Origin: Thalassobaculum litoreum DSM 18839
Lineage (GTDB): Bacteria; Pseudomonadota; Alphaproteobacteria; Thalassobaculales; Thalassobaculaceae
Direction of reading: 5' to 3'
Assembly (NCBI RefSeq): GCF_900102465.1
Contig: NZ_FNBW01000001.1
Location: 186,557-250,556, forward strand
DNA length: 64,000 nucleotides
Part shown: in pieces, positions 59,600 through 64,000 of the stretch
How the letters are laid out: every line of letters starts with the position of its first letter
How positions within the stretch are numbered: position 1 is the first letter of the stretch
Program-made: the position numbers and the translations under genes
Notes under the pieces: generated by a model
What the model was told of the DNA's origin: nothing
The model's database searches: none
The model's input: only the letters and a program-made list of their open reading frames with translations

Positions 59600-59766
59600 T
59601 GGTCGCCGCACCGGTCTTCGCGACGCTGGACTGCTATATGGCGCGGCTGACCGATACCGGCTTCCGGCGGCCCTATCTGGCCACCATTCTGTTTCCTGGT
59701 CTGACGTCCCCCGTCCGTCTAAATGGGGAACCGTCGTCGCTTCCCGCGGGTTTACCATTGACGGGA

Positions 59767-59805
59767 CCCCAATCGGAATCATCTGACGGGTTATTCCGAT
59801 TGGGG
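59767..59805 (+). promoter_or_regulatory. 13-bp-arm inverted repeat just before the FNT gene
   Basis: CCCCAATCGGAAT (59767-59779) and ATTCCGATTGGGG (59793-59805) are perfect reverse complements with a 13-base spacer, ending 14 bases before the ATG at 59819. No T-run follows, so it is a candidate operator or an RNA hairpin controlling translation. Confidence 0.75.
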
Positions 59806-59818
59806 AGCGGGCGGCCGG

Positions 59819-60643
59819 ATGACGAACGAGCGAACGGAACAGGACGAAGCCGAAAAGAGCGCTGAGCGCATCGACGCGCTGAAACCGCTCTCCTCCGACG
59901 AGATGTTCGAGGTCGTGCGCCTCAACGGAGTGGAGGAGCTGAGCCGCCCGACCGTTTCTCTGGCGTTTTCAGGCCTGGCGGCCGGTCTGGCCATCGGCTT
60001 CTCCGTCATCGCCGAAGCGGCGGTGGTGGGCAGGCTGGACAGCGAGGCGAGCTGGGCCTCCCTACTCGGCGACATGGGCTATACGGTCGGCTTCATCATC
60101 GTCGTCCTCGGACGCCTTCAGCTGTTCACCGAGAACACCATCACCCCCGTGCTGCCGATCTGCCATGCGCCGACCCGCCGGAATTTCCTGGCGCTCGCGC
60201 GCAACTGGAGCGTGGTGCTGACGGCGAACATCGTCGGCGTGGTGATCTTCGCCGCGTTCCTGATGTTGCTGCCCTCGATCCCTCCCGAGATGCGCGAGGC
60301 CGTGGTGGATCTCGGCCGGCACTCGGTCGATGGCGGGTTCCTCGTAACCATGACCAAAGGGGTCGGCGCCGGCTTCCTAGTGGCGGCGCTGGTTTGGGTG
60401 AACGCCAACAGCCGGGGCGCCAGCCTGATGGCGGTGTTCGTGATCACCTATGTCATCGCGCTCTGCGAGTTCTCCCACGTGATCGCCGGCACCATGGAGA
60501 TCGCCGCCCTGGTGATGGTGGACAACATCACCCTGTCGGGCGCGGTCTTCGGGTTCTTCCTGCCGGCTCTGATCGGCAATGTCATCGGCGGGACGGTCCT
60601 GTTCGCGTTCATTTCCTACGGACAGGTATACCAGGAGATCTGA
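59819..60643 (+). CDS. Formate/nitrite transporter family channel (YfdC-like)
   Basis: A 274-residue FNT-family pentameric channel subunit with six helices. The helix-5 region has LCEFSHVIAGTMEIA, with an FNT central His; the helix-2 region has GRLQLFTENTITPVLP, the signature of the YfdC branch rather than FocA or NirC. The N-terminal 45 residues are acidic and cytoplasmic. It is translationally coupled to the next gene: 1 base separates the stop and GTG. Its substrate may be a small monocarboxylate or anion; not provable. Confidence 0.9.
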   Translation: MTNERTEQDEAEKSAERIDALKPLSSDEMFEVVRLNGVEELSRPTVSLAFSGLAAGLAIGFSVIAEAAVVGRLDSEASWASLLGDMGYTVGFIIVVLGRLQLFTENTITPVLPICHAPTRRNFLALARNWSVVLTANIVGVVIFAAFLMLLPSIPPEMREAVVDLGRHSVDGGFLVTMTKGVGAGFLVAALVWVNANSRGASLMAVFVITYVIALCEFSHVIAGTMEIAALVMVDNITLSGAVFGFFLPALIGNVIGGTVLFAFISYGQVYQEI

Positions 60644-60644
60644 G

Positions 60645-61604
60645 GTGTTTCTGAGCAGGCCCAAGCGGATCGACCGGACGGGCGACGACCGGCCGGCATC
60701 GAATCTGGTGTCGTTCATGTGGCGCATGAGCGGCTGGTACCAGCTGCCGGCCTGCGCGCTGGCGCTGATGGTCGCGGGTCTCACCGTTGTGCCGCTGGAG
60801 CTGCAGCGCCGCATCATCGACGACGCGCTGAGCCAGGGGAACGCCGATCTGCTGATGATCCTGGCGCTGATCTATCTCGGAGTGATCACCCTCAATGCCG
60901 GGGTCAAGTTCACCCTGCGGATCTACCAGGGCTGGCTGGCGGAGAGCGTCATCGCCTATTGCCGCCGGCACATCATCGACCTGCACGGCCGCCAGCCGAC
61001 GGGAGACGGGCAGGGCGGCACGGCGGTGTCGATCGTCAACCACGAGCTGGAGGCGATCGGCGGCTTCGTGGGAGACGGGATCTCCGACCCGCTGGCCCAG
61101 GTCGGGGTTCTGCTGGCGATCGTGATCTACATGGTGACGGTGGAGCCGATGATCGCGCTGGTCAGCGTGGTCTTCCTCGGACCCCAGATCGTCCTGATCC
61201 CCGTGATCCAGCGCAAACTGAACGCCCTGGTCGACAGGCGGATCGACCTGATCCGGTCGCTGAGCGAAGACGTCGCCGAACGGTCTGACGATGCCGACGA
61301 CCAGATGCGCACCGACAACGACATCCGTCGGGTGTTCGGCAACCGCATGCGCTTCTTCGTCTGGAAGTTCCTGGGCAAGGTGGCGCTGAACTTCCTGAAC
61401 GCCGCCGCCCCTCTGATGGTGCTCGGGTTCGGTGGCTGGATGGTGGTTCAGGGCCAGACCGAGGTCGGCGTGATCGTCGCCTTCATCTCCGGGTTCAATC
61501 GGATGGCGGAACCGCTGCGGGACCTGATCAACTATTACCGCACCTACGCCCAGACCGAAGTGAAGCACGACAAGGTCGCCAGCTGGATGGACACGCGGGC
61601 GTAG
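60645..61604 (+). CDS. ABC-exporter type-1 transmembrane domain protein lacking the ATPase domain
   Basis: A 319-residue protein made of an ABC_membrane (type 1 exporter) domain: six helices with the pattern VPLELQRRIIDDAL at the first intracellular loop, AYCRRHIIDLHG and VNHELEAIGGFVGDGISDP. After the domain it ends at VASWMDTRA, exactly where an NBD would normally begin. There is no downstream ATPase gene on this strand. GTG 60645 starts 1 base after the FNT stop. It may be a regulator of, or accessory to, the FNT channel, or need a separate ATPase. Confidence 0.85.
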   Translation: MFLSRPKRIDRTGDDRPASNLVSFMWRMSGWYQLPACALALMVAGLTVVPLELQRRIIDDALSQGNADLLMILALIYLGVITLNAGVKFTLRIYQGWLAESVIAYCRRHIIDLHGRQPTGDGQGGTAVSIVNHELEAIGGFVGDGISDPLAQVGVLLAIVIYMVTVEPMIALVSVVFLGPQIVLIPVIQRKLNALVDRRIDLIRSLSEDVAERSDDADDQMRTDNDIRRVFGNRMRFFVWKFLGKVALNFLNAAAPLMVLGFGGWMVVQGQTEVGVIVAFISGFNRMAEPLRDLINYYRTYAQTEVKHDKVASWMDTRA

Positions 61605-61661
61605 CAGGGCGGGCGTAACAGGAGACGGGCGTAACGGGTAAACGGTCGGGCGGTCAGGCGG

Positions 61662-62321
61662 TCAGGCCGTGTTGGCTGCGGCCGGCCGGGCGGCGGCTTC
61701 GTTCTGGACCAGCTCGAACAGCGGGAAGAAGGCCTCCGGCTCCTGTGCGCCGGCCAGCGCATAGCGCCGGTCGAAGATGAAGCAGGGCACGCCGTTGATG
61801 CCGTTCTCGTAGGCGAAGCGGGTCTCCGCCAGCACGTCGGCCACGGCCTCGTTGCTGTTCAGGAACTCGATCGCCTCGTCCCGGTCGAGCCCGGCCTCGG
61901 CGGCGATGTCCGCCAGCGTCTCCACGTCGCCGATATTCTGACCGTCGTAGAAATAGCCGGTGAACAGGCGCTCCACGAGAGCGTCCGACGCGCCGCGTTC
62001 CGACGCGAAGCGGATCAGCCGATGGGCCCGAACCGTGTTGGGCGTGGTGCCGATCTTGTCGAACTGGAAGTCGAGGCCTTCCTTGCGGCCGTTCTCGCGG
62101 ATCGTCTCGTAGATCTGCGCCGCCCGCTCCGGCCCGCCGAACTTGGTCTGTAGGTAGGTCTGGCGCGGCATGCCCTGAACCGGCATGTCGGGATTGAGCT
62201 GGAACGCGCGCCAGTGGATTTCCACCTGCTCCTGCGGACGCTGGGCCAAGGCTCGCTCCAGCCGGCGCTTGCCGATGAAGCACCAGGGGCAGACGACGTC
62301 GGAGAAAATGTCGATACGCAT
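61662..62321 (-). CDS. DsbA-family oxidoreductase (FrnE-like)
   Basis: A 219-residue thioredoxin-fold protein with a CPWC motif (Cys11-Cys14 in SDVVCPWCFIGKRRLERAL). The DsbA helical insertion follows, and the cis-Pro loop is INGVPCFIFDRRYALAGAQ. It has no signal peptide, so it is a cytoplasmic FrnE/polyketide-associated DsbA-like isomerase or reductase. It converges with the ABC-membrane gene. Confidence 0.93.
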   Translation of the reverse strand: MRIDIFSDVVCPWCFIGKRRLERALAQRPQEQVEIHWRAFQLNPDMPVQGMPRQTYLQTKFGGPERAAQIYETIRENGRKEGLDFQFDKIGTTPNTVRAHRLIRFASERGASDALVERLFTGYFYDGQNIGDVETLADIAAEAGLDRDEAIEFLNSNEAVADVLAETRFAYENGINGVPCFIFDRRYALAGAQEPEAFFPLFELVQNEAAARPAAANTA

Positions 62322-62456
62322 GAACAGACCCTAACGTGCACCCCCGGCGCATACAACCGATCTATGGCGATGGGGCCGGGGAGTATGCGGCCCTGATGGA
62401 CGGTACGTGCCGGGTCAGCGAACGATAGGGCCGTTCTTCCGATCGGTCGTGCAGTA

Positions 62457-62795
62457 CTATCCGTTGCTGGACACCACGTTGTCGTTGTTGTCCACCATGT
62501 AGTCAAACACATGATACGTCCTGTTGCCGGCACTCACCGTGGTGTGAAGGTTTCCAGACCCGGCAACGCATTCGGATCCGTCGGCATGACCGCCGTCGAG
62601 GATGATGCACGTTTCGTTGTCGTAGGCCTGTCGAAGTGCCCGGCTGGTCGACGCGGCGATACGGTCGAAGTCCCTGGAACCGATCGGGTGTGTGTGACTG
62701 TTCGAGATATCGCACGCCCAGGCACCCGGGGCGGTGACCAGAGCGGCGAGACAGATCGTCAGACCGAGTCCGAGTGCGATCATCGTTTTCTTCAT
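62457..62795 (-). CDS. Small secreted protein of unknown function
   Basis: A 112-residue protein with a classical signal peptide (MIALGLGLTICLAALVTAPGAWA, cleavage about residue 27) and a mature part of about 85 residues with three Cys (ACDISN, TCIILD, SECVAG). AGGAGG precedes the ATG (as CCTCCT on the + strand at 62802-62807), supporting a genuine gene. No family recognised. It lies divergently from the HTH fragment. Confidence 0.75.
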   Translation of the reverse strand: MKKTMIALGLGLTICLAALVTAPGAWACDISNSHTHPIGSRDFDRIAASTSRALRQAYDNETCIILDGGHADGSECVAGSGNLHTTVSAGNRTYHVFDYMVDNNDNVVSSNG

Positions 62796-62886
62796 AGGAA
62801 CCTCCTGACAACGAGACCGGTTTGCGGATCACGCTCTGCGGCGCGACCTCGCTCGGGACTCGGGGACTGCGCGAAAGGGACGGGAT

Positions 62887-63159
62887 ATGCGGGGCGCCAG
62901 CGGCTCACTGCGTGGCGCATTGGCGATCCACTGCTGCACATTGGCGGGCAGGCCCCGGTTCGGGTTCGCCACCGAGCAGGCCGTGCTGTTCGCCGCGCTG
63001 GCCGGCCGGCCGCTGTCGGAGGTGGCGGAGGCGCGCGGCACCAAGACCAGCACCGTGCGCTGGCACCTGAAGAACCTTCAGGCGAAGCTGGGGACGACGG
63101 ACAAGGCCGGGGTCGTCGCCTGGATCGCCCGCAGTCCGGTCTGCGGGCTCGCGCGGTAG
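62887..63159 (+). CDS. Short LuxR-type helix-turn-helix protein or remnant
   Basis: A 90-residue frame whose residues about 28-80 match a LuxR-type HTH (TEQAVLFAALAGRPLSEVAEARGTKTSTVRWHLKNLQAKLGTTDKAGVVAWI). Such domains are usually at the C-terminus of regulators of 200-380 residues. No sensor domain can be read upstream in any frame, so this is either a stand-alone small regulator or a remnant. Start uncertain, with no ribosome site seen. Confidence 0.5.
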   Translation: MRGASGSLRGALAIHCCTLAGRPRFGFATEQAVLFAALAGRPLSEVAEARGTKTSTVRWHLKNLQAKLGTTDKAGVVAWIARSPVCGLAR

Positions 63160-63238
63160 GCAGGAGCCGATCGCACGCTTGACGTTTGCCCGGCCCACGG
63201 AAATGGTTAAGTCCCGCTCGTCAAGGACACGACTGCCA

Positions 63239-64000
63239 ATGACCGACTCGATCTACGACCGCGACCTGGACCGACGCCCGGCGAACTACGCGCCGCTGAC
63301 ACCGAGCGATTTCCTGGCTCGGGCCGCCCACACCTATCCGGACAAGGTGGCGGTGATCCACGGCACCCTGCGCCAGACCTATGCGCAGACCTACGCCCGG
63401 GCGCGGCGCCTGGCCTCCGCCCTGGTGCGGCGCGGGATCGGCACCGGCGATACGGTGGCGATCCTGGCGCCCAACACGCCGGCGATGCTGGAGGCGCATT
63501 ACGGCGTGCCGATGGCGGGCGCGGTTCTGAACGCGATCAATACCCGCCTGGACGCGTCTGCCGTCGCTTTCATTCTGGATCACGGCGCCGCCAAGGTCGT
63601 GCTGGTCGACCGCGAGTTCACCGGCGTCATGGCCGACGCCCTGTCCCAGTCCGAGGGCGCGCCGACGGTCGTGTGGATCGACGACATCCTGGCCGAGAGC
63701 GGAGACCCATTGGGCGCGTGCGACTACGAGGCTTTCCTGGCGGAAGGCGACCCGGACTATGCCTGGTCCTGGCCGAAGGACGAGTGGCAGGCGATCTGCC
63801 TGAACTACACGTCGGGCACCACGGGCGATCCCAAGGGCGTGGTCTACCACCACCGCGGCGCCTACCTGAACGGCATGGGCAACGCCATCGCCTTCCAGGT
63901 CGACCGGAACTCCCGGTATCTGTGGACCCTGCCGATGTTCCACTGCAACGGCTGGACCTTCACCTGGGGCGTGACGGCGGCCTGCGGCACCCATGTCTGC
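63239..64000 (+). CDS. Acyl-CoA synthetase (AMP-binding, AlkK/DmdB-like), 3' truncated by window edge
   Basis: The N-terminal 254 residues of an ANL-superfamily ligase that activates a carboxylic acid to its CoA ester via an acyl-adenylate. The P-loop is LNYTSGTTGDPKGVVYHHRG, and MFHCNGWTFTWGV is the acyl-pocket region. The start DRDLDRRPANYAPLTPSDFLARAA is typical of the medium-chain or 3-methylmercaptopropionate-CoA ligase (DmdB) group. The rest of the gene is beyond the window, so substrate specificity cannot be judged. Confidence 0.93.
   Translation, partial: MTDSIYDRDLDRRPANYAPLTPSDFLARAAHTYPDKVAVIHGTLRQTYAQTYARARRLASALVRRGIGTGDTVAILAPNTPAMLEAHYGVPMAGAVLNAINTRLDASAVAFILDHGAAKVVLVDREFTGVMADALSQSEGAPTVVWIDDILAESGDPLGACDYEAFLAEGDPDYAWSWPKDEWQAICLNYTSGTTGDPKGVVYHHRGAYLNGMGNAIAFQVDRNSRYLWTLPMFHCNGWTFTWGVTAACGTHVC

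Noticed and set aside
59600-59818. Open frame starting near 59599 (MVAAPVFATLDCY...) as a small gene
   Set aside because: It has no ribosome site, crosses the palindrome and the start of the FNT gene, and shows no recognisable protein features.

Overview
The window is 64 kb of high-GC, densely coding DNA. It most resembles the chromosome of an alphaproteobacterium of Rhodospirillales type, possibly free-living or marine. This is inferred from the order recG-sdhE-mfd, the rplM-rpsI pair, a helicase with the alphaproteobacterial C-terminal tail, and the abundance of TRAP, LLM, amidase and alpha/beta-hydrolase genes. No rRNA, tRNA, CRISPR array, transposase or phage integrase was seen. Two genes are cut by the window ends: pepN on the left and an acyl-CoA ligase on the right.

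Layout. 1-3.2 kb: the 3' part of pepN, then an Asp/Glu (hydantoin) racemase-like gene and a PuuE-like polysaccharide-deacetylase-family gene. 3.4-7.3 kb: a stand-alone Lrp/AsnC ligand domain, a DEAD-box helicase, an isochorismatase-like hydrolase, a flavodoxin-like protein and an orphan Anbu proteasome-type protease. 7.6-11 kb: four overlapping or abutting RNA methyltransferase genes ending in rsmI. 11-20.8 kb: a membrane protein of unknown function, an LLM oxidoreductase, msrQ, an MFS transporter, a PAS_5 protein, an amidase, and a crotonase followed by a CoA-binding/MetY fusion. 20.9-22.2 kb: a strongly AT-rich, probably acquired membrane coiled-coil gene. 22.2-28.5 kb: an AEC transporter, an alpha/beta hydrolase with a HAD phosphatase, an OYE-family reductase, a hotdog thioesterase, aldose 1-epimerase, and rplM-rpsI. 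28.6-38 kb: TrkH, a YghU-like GST, a small VTT protein, a flavodoxin-fold reductase divergent from a TetR gene, a formyltransferase, a gamma-carbonic anhydrase, an EamA transporter divergent from a LysR gene, and a duplicated membrane protein. 38-43.6 kb: an alpha/beta hydrolase-SDR-ATC hydrolase operon, an orphan phnM, rpmF, and a membrane protein with a degenerate GGDEF domain.

43.6-52 kb is the most coherent metabolic region. Four leftward genes (RraA-like, D-2-hydroxyacid dehydrogenase, HpaI-type aldolase, Ldh-family dehydrogenase) diverge from a PfkB/KDG-kinase-like gene and a TakP-type TRAP transporter. Together they look like an uptake and breakdown pathway for a sugar acid or 2-oxo/2-hydroxy acid whose exact substrate is not visible. 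52-64 kb carries an HSL-type hydrolase, a divergent AroQ, recG, sdhE-mfd, an FNT channel coupled to an ABC-exporter membrane domain without its ATPase, a FrnE-like DsbA, a small secreted protein, an HTH remnant and the acyl-CoA ligase.

The most distinctive non-coding signals are: three tandem 15-bp palindromes over a probably leaderless tetR start; two copies of a 50-bp double-palindrome repeat, each starting inside the stop codon of the gene before it; a 28-bp perfect inverted repeat followed by a ~24-bp direct-repeat array; two hairpins between the TRAP binding-protein gene and its permeases; and a 13-bp-arm hairpin just upstream of the FNT gene.
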